A stretch of 64,000 nucleotides of DNA from Posidonia oceanica (GCA_037176725.1 JAZBRS010000013.1:3971001-4035000), one strand, 5' to 3'; shown: positions 1 to 11,178, numbered from the stretch's first letter. Translations and numbers: made by a program. The notes: generated from the letters alone by a model not told the origin.

Positions 1-1937
1 AGAGGATCATTGTAGACCTGTTGAGACGTCCCCGTCTGTTTCCTCTGTTTGGCTCTTTTTACCTGGACGTCCCATTTAAATACATCTGCCTCCATCATGT
101 CATAGACTGTGTATCTGAAAGTCCAACAGTCATTGATGTTGTGACCATGTACTCTATGGAACGGGCAGTATTTGCTCTGGTCACAATTTGGTAATTTAGG
201 CCTGGCTGGCGGGAGTTCAATTGCTTTTGCATCCTCTAGCTTTATGAACATATCTGCCAGTGTGACCGGTAGAGGAGGGTAATGGTCTCTTCTTCCCCTT
301 TTGCGTGGCAATAGTTGTGGAGGGGGAACATTGTGATAATCGCCCTTGTTCCCACTGTTCTAGTGTTGGCCTAGTTATTTTGATTACCCCTAGTCCATTG
401 CTGCTGGGGAGCATTCCACATAGGCGGATTTGCTACTGGGGAGGAGGGTTATTCCATGCCTGCTGTTGCTGAGGAGGGCGGCTCCATGCTTGCTGTTGCT
501 GAGGAAGAGGGTGGCTCCATGCTTGTTGTTGCTGCGGAGTGTGGCTCCATGCTTGCTGTTGCTGAGGAAGAGGGCTCCAGGTTGGCTGTTGTGATGGAGG
601 GTGGCTCCAGGTTGCCTGTTGTGAAGCTAGTATAGCTTTTTGTTCGGATGGCCTGGGTGCGGAGCTCATCTTGTTGATGACTCCGGCCACGCCCTCTACT
701 ACCTGTGTTTTCCGGTTCCTCTTGGGCTCCTCCATGAATTCATGTAGATTTTCTTTAATCGAGGCTGCCACTTCATACAAGGCCGTTACATTGGGACAGT
801 AGGCATTCACGAGTCCCTTTTTCATCGGTCCAGTGGTGTTTGCAATGAGGGTCTGGACCACCTCTCTCTCTGGAATGGTCAGTCTTGATCTGGCTGCCAT
901 TTCCAGCCATCTGTTAGCAAGTGTCACCCAGCTTTCGCCTTGCTTCATGACCTCCTTGCTTAGGTCGTGGAAGGTTGGCTTAGGGTCTATCTTGTGCTGG
1001 TATTTTGTGAGGAAGCTCTCTCTGATTTTATCAAAGCTGCTGAGGTCTTCCTTGGGGAGAGTGAGAAACCAATCCATGGGCTCTCCTTCAAGCGAGTAGA
1101 AGAACAGGAGTACAACAAGCCCCAAGTCGTGGAAGTAGGGGGCTGACTCCATTTGGAACTGCACTAGGTGACTGAGTGGGTTAGTGGTTCTGTTGAACTT
1201 GGGAGTCTTTAGGTACTTGAAGCCCGGGGGTAATCTGAATGGAGGAAATCGGCTCATATCAAAGTCTGCCGGAGCTTGTGTATGTACCCCTAATGCCCTG
1301 AGCATTTTTCTCATCTCATCCAAATTTGTTATCCCGACTGATGGGGTCGGGACATGTGAGTTGAAGGACTGGTGGTTCTGCTGCTAATGAAGATAGCTGT
1401 TGCAGAAGTGTTGGGGTGCGACCGGCTCGTATAGCGGGGGAGATGCCTGATGGTGGTGATGATCCGGTTGAGGCAGATTGCCTACCGTAGGTGGTTGGAG
1501 ATGCTGTCTTGGGTGCCCATGGGGCGGATAGACTCCTTCCTTGTACTCGCCATGTGGCATGTGATTTTGTTCCTGAATCAAGGGGTTGGCCCTTGAGTTA
1601 TAAGCTCTGTTGAGCGCTGTACTGTGACCTTGGTGGTTCGTATCCGGCGGTGGGTTGCCATTTTGTCCCTGGTATAGATCGTCAGGGGTATGGTCCGCAA
1701 CTGGCCTTCGTTGTCTTTCACCGAGGTGGGGTGGCTGCTGGAGGTTGTTCTGACACGGCCCCACAGGGGTTGATGTCTCTTTGTTTAAGAACTGGTACAT
1801 GGCTTTATACTTGATCGAGTGTGGATCCAAGGCTTCTCCGGTGATCGGATGGTAGATTGTGGCTCCTCTCCCGTGGTACTTACTGAGTCTGGCCTTTCTC
1901 TTTCTCGCTGTTCAGTTTCAAAGACTTGGTTCATCAT
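1..1937 (-). pseudogene. gag: Element A gag (partial, broken)
   Basis: Retrotransposon capsid protein. The start is the MMNQ-like ATG-ATG at 1937, homologous to the starts in B (20349) and D (56473). The capsid core (433-1323) contains the retrotrans_gag-type segment around EGEPMDWFLTL and FLTKYQHKIDPKPTF. A Q/W-rich repeat region follows (about 430-650). A knuckle of the form CPFHRVHG...NDCWTF is encoded near 60-200, the variant CCHC usual for Tat/Ogre gag. It is broken: a 1-nt loss near 1862 shifts the frame after the N-terminus, and a TAG in the poly-Gln tract near 1393 separates the N-terminal part (1384-1830) from the core. It continues beyond position 1. Confidence 0.85.
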
Positions 1938-3459
1938 TGCAGCAATCCTTGATAATGAGATGGAATTGGCTTCAGGGTGTAATATGCCTCAGAATGCAGT
2001 GTACAACGTTGGACGCAGTAAATTGCGCGTTCAACACACTCAGCTGTGTTTCCCCTTTTCTTTTCCTGTCTTCTCTTTTCCCTCTCTTTTCTTTTTTCTT
2101 TCTCTCCTTTTTTCTTTTTTTTTTGTTTTCTCTCTTTTTTTCTTTTCTTTCTTTTCTCTTTTTTTTTATTTTTTTATATAATGGAAGGGTTACAAGTGCT
2201 TAAAAAAAAGAAAATTACAAAATTTGCGATTTAATACATGATCCTAAAAAGGGAAAAAAAAACTGAATATAAAACTGCTATGGTTCTGTTTATGGTTTTT
2301 CAAATGTCTTCCCCTGCAATTAATCCACTAGAAAGGCTAGAAAATAAACAACCACACAGAGAATGTTTTAGATGTGGAAACTGCAGCGTACAACGTTAAA
2401 CGCAGCTATTCGGGCGTCTAACACCTTGTTTACCGAAAACTACACAGAAACACTTTCAGACAGCGATTAAAGTTTTAGCTTTTGTTTTCGCTTTGAGATT
2501 AGTGTTTTAAACTTGTCGTAACTATCTGGTTACCTTAAGGCTTGGGTATGGCTTTTTTTCAGGGATTTCTATGGATTCTCACAAAATGGGTAAATATTTT
2601 TTTTGGTACTATCCCCTACCTCAACTCCTGAGGATGTTAGGGGGAGCTTGAATTCACTTAGGTTCCTACCCCGTAGAGGTAGAGCCCAACGTACTCAGGA
2701 TTGATCGGGTTACTCACGTATCAACAATAATAAAATAAACAAACCAGCGAAGGAGAAGGGAGGAATACAAATCAAGACTTGGGGTTTTAACTTACTTCCA
2801 CATGGAGCAAGGGAAAGAAGAGTGCCCTTTGTGAAAGCAAGTGACAACACAAACACCTGTCTTAAGTCCTTTGCAACAGAGGTGCTCAGGATTCAAGTGG
2901 TTACTTTGTGTAATCCAAGAAAAGACACAATCAAATTAGTTCCCCAAATAGGGCCATGCAAGTCATTCAGAAAAATTCGATTTTTATTTGGTTTTTTTTT
3001 TTGTTGTAAAGCACCCAAAGGAAAATGAGGTTCTGGTCCCTACAGCAAAGCCGATCACCTCACACCTCAGTCCTTGGGCCAGTTATGAAAAGAAAACTAA
3101 GAGAAAATTTAAAACAGAAAGGTTTCTGTTCAGTAGTCGTTAGACACGGATATTGTAGCGTCCAATGTTAGACGCGCCAGATCACGCGTACAACGTACTG
3201 ATAGAGTTTTTTATAGAAAATCAGTGGCTTCTATGAACCACCTCCACTCCCAAGAATCCCAGAGAAAAGGGGAGGTGATTTCAGTTATTTGGACGTAGAA
3301 GAAAAAACAAAAAGGGTCACGGCGCCTCAAAACACTATGACGAATTTCACCGCTACCTTAAAACTTATGAAAAAAAAACTAACAAAAAACTAGAAATGAA
3401 GATAACAAGGAAGAAGAAGAAGAAAGAAATTACTCACCTTACACAGGGGCACTTAAGCT
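1938..3459 (-). other. Element A 5' leader (untranslated)
   Basis: No gene lies between PBS and gag. On the minus strand it holds a long purine tract (T-rich on plus, 2047-2178). It also has a block conserved in A, B and D with CCCCTACCTC...GGGGG complementarity (2620-2700), and three clusters of the AACGTT-centred palindrome (1999-2035, 2385-2435, 3157-3201). Several open frames here (for example the Phe/Ser-rich ones at 2046-2234) are low-complexity artefacts. Confidence 0.7.
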
Positions 3460-3477
3460 GTCCCACCGTGATTGCCA
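3460..3477 (-). other. Primer-binding site of element A
   Basis: Read on minus, TGGCAATCACGGTGGGAC begins three bases after the LTR end. It matches its counterparts in B (21899-21916) and D (58065-58082). From memory of plant tRNAs the closest match is the 3' end of tRNA-Arg(UCG), with a few mismatches. Confidence 0.7.
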
Positions 3478-3480
3478 GAC

Positions 3481-4180
3481 TGTGGATATGGGGTTTTTGG
3501 AGGAGGAGATCAGGAGGAGAAGGAGGCTTCGCCTCTCCTTTGTTGCTATTCTCTCCTTCTTAGGCTCCCCCTTTTGTTGTATCCGACTTCTCCACTCCAC
3601 GTGTGTTGAAGTCAGTGTGATCGCCACTCTCGGTTTGCTTTCCTGTTTCTGAAGTGTTATACGCTGGAAATCCAGCGTATAATGTTATAAGCAGGAGTCC
3701 CAGCGTGTAACGACCTCCAAGACATAACTGCCAGGTTAAAGGAATATTCCCCAATTAAGGTGTCATTAAGTGTGTTTAACTCAGTCTTGATTGCTTTGAC
3801 CGGTCAATAGGCTCTAAAGAAGGCAAAAACACGAATTTTGAATTTGGCCAAATAAAGAAAGTTTTGTGCTGACTGGGTTGCCACGTTGGATGCTGGAAAA
3901 CCAGCGGCCAATGTTAGCCGCTGGAAAACCAGCGGCCAACATTGTACGCTGAGAATTCGGCGTACAACACCCTTAGTCAGTTCATTTCCCAAATTTGGTC
4001 AAGACATGAAGAAAATTTAAGTTGCCGACACTTGGGGCTTAGATAGGGATAACATTTTGAACTGGAGAGAAGGTGTTTGGCTCGAGTAAGACATCCTAGA
4101 TTGGGCAAAGGACTTTTAGGAACGACCTAATGCAATAGACTATACTAACATGTAGGGAGTGCCAAAATGGGGTATCTACA
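3481..4180 (-). repeat. LTR shared by elements A (5') and B (3'), internally deleted
   Basis: Plus-strand ends are TGTGGATATGGGG and GGTATCTACA, so the element reads TG...CA on minus. It is flanked by a PBS on the left (element A) and a polypurine tract on the right (element B). It is 700 bp against 1339 bp for the B 5' LTR. About 639 bp are missing at the junction near 3641-3645, with TTTC at both breakpoints (B: 22076-22079 and 22717-22720). The lost part includes the TATA box seen at 22673-22679 in B. Confidence 0.93.
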
Positions 4181-4194
4181 GATTGCCCCTCCTT
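4181..4194 (-). other. Polypurine tract of element B
   Basis: On minus, AAGGAGGGGCAATC directly precedes the LTR start TGTAGATACC. The identical sequence is found at the same place in D (30679-30692). This is the expected primer site for plus-strand DNA synthesis. Confidence 0.8.
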
Positions 4195-4369
4195 GTAGGT
4201 GGCTTCAGCACAAAGCTATCTATAAGGTGAGACGATACCTCCATGTGGCGCTACCTAGAGATCCTAAATGAAATCAAATGTCTGCCGCCACCAGACTTGA
4301 ATGAGACACAAAGAGGGTTGGCTAAAAACATGGCCAAGGAGATTGCCCAAGGGGAACAAGCTAAGGACA

Positions 4370-4520
4370 TGACCGCGGGGGTCAAACTAAAAGACTTTCC
4401 ATGGGGATTGCCTGTGGAGGTCAAACTAAAAGACTTGCCACATGGATTGCCCGTGGGGGTCAAACTAAAAGACTTGCCATGGGGATTGCCCGAGGGGTTC
4501 AAACTTAAAAGATGGATAGC
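4370..4520. repeat. 39-bp tandem repeat, about four copies
   Basis: Units begin with GGGTCAAACTAAAAGACTTG and contain CCATGGGGATTGCCCGTGG-like ends. The first of four array types in the 3' region of B. A diverged homologous array sits at the same relative place in D (30820-31065). Confidence 0.75.
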
Positions 4521-4747
4521 TAATGTCTTCGATGACCACTCAATGCAAATGCAATATAATGCGAATGCAATACAATGCGCTATGCATGGATGCGTGCTGA
4601 CGAGAATGCAAAGGAGGTGATCATGATATGCTGTGCATGACCCTAGATAATGATGTTCCTCCATCATCGCCGGCTTTAATTTGTATACCGGGTTGGCTCA
4701 CGAATTTTTCTCACCACCTAAAGCAGACTGACACATGCGTGAATGCA

Positions 4748-5228
4748 ATTTGTCATAATCAGGTGCCTTTTCCTCGAGCGTAGCCTACACTCTCCGAGGG
4801 ACCGTTGTCTTATGATACGCGGGTTGGTGAGCGCGAGGTCCATGATGCTCCCAGGCAAAAGGGAATTGATCTCTTCTCCACTAACCGCGTTGGCTCTATT
4901 TATCACAATCAGGTATCCTTTCATCGAATGTTGCCTACATTCTCGACAGAGACTGTCGTCTTGTGACCCGGAATTAATGAACGATGAATCCATTAATACC
5001 GTTGGCTTTATTTGTCAAAATCAAGTGTCCTTTCATTGAATGTTGCCTACATTCTCAACAGAGACTGTCATCTTCTGACCTGGGAGTTAGTGAACGATGG
5101 GTCCACTACTACCGTTGGCTCGATTTGCCAAAATCAGGTGTCCATTCATCGAATGTTGCCTACATTCTCGACAGAGACCGTCATCTTCTGACCTGAGAGT
5201 TAGTGAACGATAGGTCTACTAATACCGT
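4748..5228. repeat. About 113-bp tandem repeat, four units
   Basis: AATCAGG/AATCAAG anchors occur at 4757, 4907, 5019 and 5132; the last two intervals are 112-113 bp and the first is longer. Each unit contains GAATGTTGCCTACATTCTC, whose two halves GAATGT and ACATTC form a small inverted repeat, followed by an ACCGTTGGCT motif. A matching array is in D (31260-31645). Confidence 0.75.
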
Positions 5229-5239
5229 TGGCTTTGCTT

Positions 5240-5665
5240 TGTTAACCCGGTGGTGCTCCGGGGTACCTGCTTTTGATTGGTTTGTTTTGTTATCCTGGTT
5301 GTGCTCCAGGGATCCTTGCTTTAGTATCCCGATTATGCTCCGGGGATCTTTGCTTTGGTATCCCGGTTATGCTCCGGGGATCCTTGCTTTGGTATCCCAG
5401 TTATGCTCCGGGGATCTTTGCTTTGGTATCCCGGTTATGCTCCGGGGATCTTTCTTTGTGATTGGGTTTGCTTTGTTTATTCGGTTGTGCTCCGGGTTTG
5501 CTTTGTTTATCCGATTGTGCTCCGGGGGTCTTTGCTTTGGTATCCCAGTCATGCTCCGAGGATCCTTGCTTTGGTATCCCGGTTATGCTCCGGGAATCCT
5601 TGCTTTGGTATCTCGGTTATGCTCCGGGGTTTGCTTTGTTTACCCGGCTATGCTCCGGGGTACCT
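5240..5665. repeat. 34-bp tandem array, first block
   Basis: The unit is about 34 bp and contains TTTGCTTTGGTATCCCGGTT and ATGCTCCGGGGATC; about twelve copies. Overlapping open frames (for example 5203-5763) are repeat translations without start context or known domains. Confidence 0.85.
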
Positions 5666-6138
5666 TAAAGGACTTACCGAGGGGATTGCCCAAGGGAGTC
5701 GAAAATAAGAGCATGACTTACCAAGGGGATTGCCCAAGGGGGTCTAAACAAAACAAAGCATGACTTGCCAAGGGGATTGCCCAAAGGGATCTAAACCAAA
5801 CAAAGTATGACTTGCCAAGGGGATTGCCCAAGGGGGTCTAAATAAAACAAAGCATGACTTGCCAAGGGGATTACCCAAGGGGGTCGAAAACATGACGTGC
5901 CAAGGGGATTGCCTAAGGGGGTCGAAAACAAAAACATGACTTGCCAAGGGGATTGCCTAAGGGGGTCGAAAACAAAAACATGACTTGCCAAGGGGATTGC
6001 CTAAGGGGGTCGAAAACAAAAACATGACTTGCCAAGGGGATTGCCCAAGGGGGTTGAAAACATGACGTGCCAAGGGGATTGCCCAAGGGGGTCGAAAACA
6101 TGACGTGGCAAGGGGATTGCCCAAGGGGGTCGAAAGAA
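5666..6138. repeat. 44-bp tandem array, first block
   Basis: The unit is about 44 bp (some copies 38 bp, lacking an AAAAAC stretch) and contains AAGGGGATTGCCCAAGGGGG, GTCGAAAAC and CATGACTTGC. About eleven copies. It recurs at 6707-7763 after an intervening 34-bp array. Confidence 0.88.
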
Positions 6139-6145
6139 TACTTCT

Positions 6146-6706
6146 TTGGCTTTGTTTGCCCGGTTACGCTCCGGGATTGCTTTGTTTATCCGTTTGTGCT
6201 CTGGGGTTTGCTTTGTTTACCCAGTTGTGCCGCAGGGATCTTTGCTTTGGTATCCCGGTTTTGCTCCAGGGATCTTTGCTTTGGTATCCCGATTTTGCTC
6301 CAGGGATCTTTGCTTTGGTATCCCGGTTATGCTCCGGGGATCCTTGCTTTGGTATCCCGGTTATGCTCCGGGGCTGTTTGCTTTGGTATCTCGGTTATGC
6401 TCCGGGGATCTTTCCATTGGTATCCTGGTTATGCTCTAGGGTTCGCTTTGTTTATCTAGTTGTGCTCCAGGGTTTGCTTTGTTTATCCGGTTGTGCTCCG
6501 GGGATCTTTACATTGGTATCCTGGTTATGCTCCGGGGATCTTTGCTTTGGTATCCCGGTTATGCTCCGGGGTTTGCTTTGTTTATCCGGTTGTGCTCCGG
6601 GGATCTTTGCATTGGTATCCCGGTTATGCTCCGGGGATCTTTGCTTTGGTATCCCAGTTATGCTCCAGAGTTTGCTTTGTTTATCTGGTTGTGCTCCGGG
6701 GTTCTT
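6146..6706. repeat. 34-bp tandem array, second block
   Basis: Same unit as 5240-5665, about sixteen copies. The order 34-mer, 44-mer, 34-mer, 44-mer in B, against a single 34-mer plus 44-mer in D, suggests the composite block was duplicated in B. Confidence 0.85.
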
Positions 6707-7763
6707 TAAAAGACTTGCCTAGGGGATTGCCTAAGGGGATCGAAAACATGACGTGCCAAGGGAATTACCCAAGGAGGTCGAAAACAAAAACATGACTTGC
6801 CAAGGAGGTTGCCCAAGGGGGTCGAAAATAAAAACTTGACATGCCAAGGGGATTGCCCAAGGGGGTCGAAAACAAAAACATGACTTGCCAAGGGGATTGC
6901 CCAAGGGGGTCAAAAACATGACGTGCCAAGGGGATTGCCCCAGGGGGTTGGGAATAAGAGCATGACGTGCCAAGGGGATTGCCCAAGGGGGTCGAAAATA
7001 AAAACATGACTTGGCAAGGAGATTGTCCAAGGGGGTGGAAAATAAAAACATGACTTGCCAAGGGAATTGCCCAAAGGGGTCGAAAACATGACGTGCCAAG
7101 AGGATTGCCCAAGCGGGTCGAAAATAAAAACATGACTTACCAAGGGGATTGCCCAAGAGGGTCGAAAATAAAAACATGACTTGCCAAGGGGATTGCCCAA
7201 GGGGGTCAAAAACATGACGTGCTAAGGGGATTGCCCAAAGGGGTCGGGAATAAGAGCATGACGTGCCAAGGGGATTGCCCAAGGGGGTCGAAGATAAAAA
7301 CATGACTTGCCAAGGGGATTGCCCAAGGGGGTCGGAAACAAAAACATGACTTGCCAAGGGTATTGCCCAAGGGGGTCAAAAACATGATGTGTCAAGGGGA
7401 TTGCCCAAGGAGGTCGGGAATAAGAGCATGACGTGCCAAGGGATTGCCCAAGGGGGTTGAAAATAAAAACATGACTTGCCAAGGGGATTGCCCAAGGGGG
7501 TCGAAAACAAAAACATGACTTGCCAAGAGGATTGCCCAAGGGGGTCAAAAACATAACGTGGCAAGGGGATTGCCCAAGGGGGTCGAAAATAAAAACATGA
7601 CTTGCCAAGGGGATTGCCCAAGGGGGTCGAAAATAAAAACATGACTTGCGAAGGGGATTGCCCAAGGGGTTCGAAAACATGACGTGCCAAGGGGATTGCC
7701 CAAGGGGGTCGAAAACAAAAACCTAACTTGCCAAGGGGATTGCCCAAGGGGGTCGAGAATAAG
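6707..7763. repeat. 44-bp tandem array, second block
   Basis: About 24 copies of the 44-bp unit. Variants such as GAATAAGAGCATGACGTGCC recur every few units. The array stops abruptly at the last exon of antisense gene 3; the shared AGAGCATG at the junction (7762-7769) points to a recombination deletion. Confidence 0.9.
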
Positions 7764-8011
7764 AGCATGACGGGGGTTATCTCCCAGCTTGAGTTCGAGC
7801 TAGGGCACTACCGGCGGTTTGCCTTTACGGCTGGTGTTAGGCTTGGGGTGCCCGTTCCTTCTGTACCGAGCCGTCGGTCGGGTAGCCACCACTCTCGGTC
7901 CGTCTCCAGGGCTCCGTCGGGCGTTTCCATTTGACAGTCGCCTCGTCCTCCTACCTCTCCTTCTCCGGCTCCTGCTTCAGCTCCCGAGGGTGAGGGAGAG
8001 TGTGCTTCTTA
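7764..8011 (+). pseudogene. Remnant of antisense PMD gene 3: last exon only
   Basis: The sequence is homologous to exon 6 of the D gene (38027-38296). It encodes ISQLEFELGHYRRFAFTAGV, then a Ser/Arg/Pro-rich tail. Exons 1-5, and all of gene 2, are missing in B: the 44-bp array joins directly at AGAGCATG. A TGA near 7932-7934 stands where D has CGA. It has no promoter or start and cannot be a working gene. Confidence 0.8.
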
Positions 8012-8478
8012 GCCTTCTTGTACTTCAGGGGTATGCCCCGGTGATCTTGTAGAACAAATATATATTTATAGATTTCTGCAAACTTAGCATACTCGTCAAA
8101 TACTTCTTTTGAAACACCTTTCTCAAAGTTAAAATGAGCTTAAGCGACCAATATAGTAAAATAATGGCCTTTAATCCAAATTAACTTGAAACCAGAATAT
8201 TCAAGTGAAATAGTATGTAAATGACATAGTTACAAGGAAAGATTTCACCTGTAAGCTTTACAATTGAGTTTCGAAGTCCTCAGCGCTCTAGCGAGCCATT
8301 TACTTGATAAAATGAGCAACCAGGGATTCTGAATGGCCTGGATGTCCAAAAAATATGAAACCAACGCTCACACGTGTATTTCAACTTAGTTAAACCTCTG
8401 GGACTGGTGAAACAGGTTTACACAACTCAAACATGGATTAGGGGGTCCAGCCAAGTTTAGTAACTTAAGCCACTGATA

Positions 8479-8704
8479 AAACGTTATAACGCTGTATTTC
8501 CTGCGTCCAATGCCAGAAAGCTGATTTAAATGTTATACGCTGCACATGGCGTGGTTAACGTAGAATGCGCTATATCTCGCGTACAACGAAGCGAGCCTAG
8601 AATCTTTTCTTTCCTTTCCTGTTCTTGGCTAATCTTCAGAATGCTACGAAATTTTCTCAATACCCGCGTGTGTGATCTCCGACGGCCTTCCTGTGCTTAT
8701 AAAA
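8479..8704 (+). promoter_or_regulatory. Promoter region of antisense gene 1 (B): AACGTT/ACGC cluster and TATA box
   Basis: A cluster of GTTATACGC, GCGTCCAATG and GCGTACAACG half-sites lies at 8479-8587, followed by TATAAAA at 8698-8704, about 100 bp before the ATG at 8802. The D copy has the same arrangement (38774-39027). The stretch 8012-8478 between the gene 3 remnant and this cluster is AT-rich with nothing else recognised; its D counterpart is 38297-38773. Confidence 0.6.
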
Positions 8705-8801
8705 GCCTGGCCACCCCTTGGAATTTGTGCACACTTGCCCCTTACATCCTTATTGATTTTTCTCTTGATTTGTGCTTCTTCCTTTCTTCTCTTTTGCTCT
8801 C

Positions 8802-10146
8802 ATGGCTTCTAGTTCAGTCCCCAATGTTTTCATGCACAACAAGAAGGGAGTTGCAAAACCTTTGGAAGGGATTGAAGGGCATATGATGTCCCTTATCAAA
8901 GCAGGGAAAGTATGATTTTCTTCATTGGTCCTTTCACTCTCTTTTGTTCCTCATGCTTTCGAATTTGTTTGCAGGAAATCCTCAATTTTACCAAAACACC
9001 CTGCTTTGATAATGACTTCCCCTACTATTCTCCTTGGGTGAAGGACTTTATGCTTTGGGCTCGGGAAAGGAAGTCTGTTTTGGCCCGTACACGCTTTGAT
9101 GGACTTTTGGATTTATTAGGCACAAACTTGGACTGGCCTCTGCTTCATGCCTCATGCGCCTTTTGGAATCCCGAGACTCACACTTTCTTCTTTGGGGGTT
9201 GTGAGATGACAATCCTAGTGGAGGATGTTCATGGCCTGCTTGGTGTGACTCAGATTGGAGCGACCCGGTCAGATATTGATTTCCCGTTGCCATACGGAAC
9301 AGCAGATATGAAAACATTCGTAGACCATATCTTCACCGTTCCACCTACCTTTCCAGTGATTAGGGGTTGCAGGCTCGACTTGGCACATCTGTACTTCGGC
9401 TTTCGGCCGATTGAGGACTCTGCCTCTCAGGATCAACTGCTGGTGTGTCTGCATTTATTGATTGGAGGCCTCGCCATATTTGTCATCAAGGACTTCTCCT
9501 TCGATGTCTATCACACTGAGTTCTTGATAGGCCTCACTGAGCACTTCTGGCGTTCTCCTTCAGTTGCCATTCTTGCTGCTACATATCTCGGTCTGACCAG
9601 TGTTTTCACTGGAGGGGATTTTGTAGGTTATCCTTTCCTTCTTTCTAGGTGGCTGCAGGTCCATTTCCCGAGACTTGGGCCTGTGAAGACAGATTTGATC
9701 GAGGAAAGGGTTTGCTCTTTGTCCTCTGCCCCCATTGACATCTTTGCGCCTTCCACGTTCCTCTATCATAAGCACCAGGCACGAGGTTCTTCAGTTGAGT
9801 TGGAGTTGATAGGGCCCACCCACTTTGTGGTGTACACTCCCATCCTTGCTTCGAGATGGTGGGGCAGAAGAAAGGGATGCCACCTCGGCTGAGCTCTATT
9901 CCTCGCATTCGGGTTCGGGAGCGCAGTCTTCCATCTGATGCAGTGATGGTGTACTACATTCGGGCTCTTTGGTCGTCTTTGGACCACCATGATGATTCAG
10001 ATGGACCATCAGCTGCTTCCTTGACTTGCTGCCTACCACAGGAGGATGCGCACTAGAGGTGGTATTCAAAGCTACTGCCCAAACCCGAGGAGTGGGTTGA
10101 AGCGACCGGCGTGCTGCGCAGGAAAAGGAAGAAGACGATTAGATAG
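8802..10146 (+). pseudogene. Antisense gene 1 of element B: plant mobile domain (PMD) protein, broken
   Basis: Opposite in strand to the retrotransposon genes. Exon 1 is 8802-8909 (36 codons, starting MASSSVPNVF). The intron is 8910-8974 (GT...TTTGCAG), and exon 2 begins EILNFTKTPCF at 8975. Exon 2 has the PMD hallmarks: a DWPLLHASCAFWNPETHTFF stretch, then ILVEDVHGLLGV. This domain occurs in MAIN/MAIL-type nuclear silencing proteins and is known in some Ty3 elements. A 1-nt loss near 9836 shifts the frame after THFVVY, and a TAG at about 10052-10054 replaces a TGG codon of D. AATAAA follows at 10200. The D copy is 39127-40467. Confidence 0.82.
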
Positions 10147-10199
10147 GCAATTATTGTAATTTTTATTTTTGGGACCATGTATTTTCATCTCTTTAAGGG

Positions 10200-10205
10200 A
10201 ATAAA
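10200..10205 (+). terminator. Poly(A) signal AATAAA of antisense gene 1 (B)
   Basis: AATAAA lies about 54 bp after the ancestral stop codon, in a T-rich 3' region. It is the expected place for a plant polyadenylation signal of a plus-strand transcript. Confidence 0.45.
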
Positions 10206-10329
10206 TATATCTTTCATTTTTCATCATTGTTCATGTGCTTTGGACTGTTCTGAGTTTAGAAATACTCCCTGGTGGCTTTGATATTCGATCAAGGGCCCTT
10301 TGTCAGAATTCTGCAGTTTAAGTCATAGT

Positions 10330-10460
10330 TAAAACGTAAGCCGCTCAAACTGGCACTTATAACGTAAGACGCGTAATATCATGCGTCCAATATTCCTCTG
10401 TTGGTCGTTATATGCTTCAGATAGTGCGTCCAACGTTGGATGCTGACATTTGCTCGTTTA
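10330..10460. promoter_or_regulatory. AACGTT/ACGC palindrome cluster downstream of gene 1 (B)
   Basis: Contains GTAAGACGCG, ATGCGTCCAATATT and TGCGTCCAACGTTGGATGCT. The last, at about 10420-10442, is a near-perfect palindrome. The D element has the same cluster at 40645-40790. The sequence type is identical to that upstream of the LTR and antisense TATA boxes. Confidence 0.5.
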
Positions 10461-10924
10461 ATGCCCCTGAACTATTCTCCTACACGACCTCAGCAAATTT
10501 GTTAATCCATCTAGGGGTATTATTGCCCCTAGTCCAAGTGACCTCTGGAAACTTAGAAACATTTTTAACATTGTGAAATCAAAATGGTTACAGAAAACTT
10601 GGTAACAACCTATATACAATGCATACTTTAAGCAAACCTAATGCTATGAAAGGAAAAAGGTCTTAATGCAAAAAGTTAAGGGAAACTTAGATTTTTGAAT
10701 AACAAGTATTGGGCTCAGCTTTGTTGTCTAAAGATGATATGCCAGATGAGGGACTGTCTCTTCTCGAGATCCCAGTCTTAACTCGTAGGTGAATACCAAG
10801 TGACCGTCTTGAATAGGAGGGGTCAAGTACGATGCAGAGTCGTAAAATGTCCTAAATTTTTGCATCATTGGCCTTACTCGTTATCAGTTTCATGAGGTGA
10901 TGTTGGTTGGGTAGGTTTTACCCT

Positions 10925-11178
10925 TTTGCTATTTTTTGGATTTTTGACTTTGTCATTTTTTTGGATTTTGTTTTATCATTTTTTTGGATTTTTGGTTTTA
11001 TCATTTTTTTGGATTTTTGATTTTATCAATTTTTTTTGGATTTTTGGTTTTTTCATTTTTTTGGATTTTTGGTTTTAGCATTTTTTGGATTTTGTTTTAT
11101 CATTTTTTTTGGATTTTTGGTTTTATCATTTTTTTGGAATTTTGGTTTTATCATTTTTTTAGATTTTTGGTTTTAGGG
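10925..11178. repeat. T-rich tandem repeat
   Basis: Imperfect units of about 25-30 bp with TTTTTTGGATTTTTGGTTTT and ATCAT. The homologous stretch in D is 41232-41412. The Phe-rich open frame at 10984-11298 is a by-product of the repeat. From 11180 to 11939, conserved with D, no further gene is recognisable. Confidence 0.7.

Larger units (their letters stand above)
1..4180 (-). mobile_element. Element A: partial Ty3/gypsy Tat-like retrotransposon (LTR, leader, gag)
   Basis: This is the 5' part of a minus-strand element running off the left edge. It holds the LTR (3481-4180), PBS (3460-3477), a 1.5-kb leader and most of gag. Positions 1-3480 align by eye with 18428-21919 of element B with scattered differences, so A is a second copy of the same family. 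Its 5' LTR is also the 3' LTR of B, giving an LTR-internal-LTR-internal-LTR tandem. Such tandems usually arise by recombination between LTRs. The rest of A (protease to 3' LTR) is predicted to lie to the left of the window. Confidence 0.88.

Noticed and set aside
833..1099. Plus-strand open frames opposite gag (also 19244-19510, 14983-15345, 45224-45586)
   Set aside because: They mirror conserved codons of gag-pol on the minus strand; no PMD motif, intron or promoter of their own.
2046..2234. Phe/Leu-rich hydrophobic open frames resembling membrane proteins (also 20458-20674, 56540-56839)
   Set aside because: They come from the T-rich strand of the purine leader tract of the retrotransposon and have no conserved start.
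5203..7768. Many open frames on both strands across the B repeat arrays (up to 208 codons)
   Set aside because: They are translations of 34- and 44-bp tandem repeats in several frames at once, without start context, domain or conservation in D.
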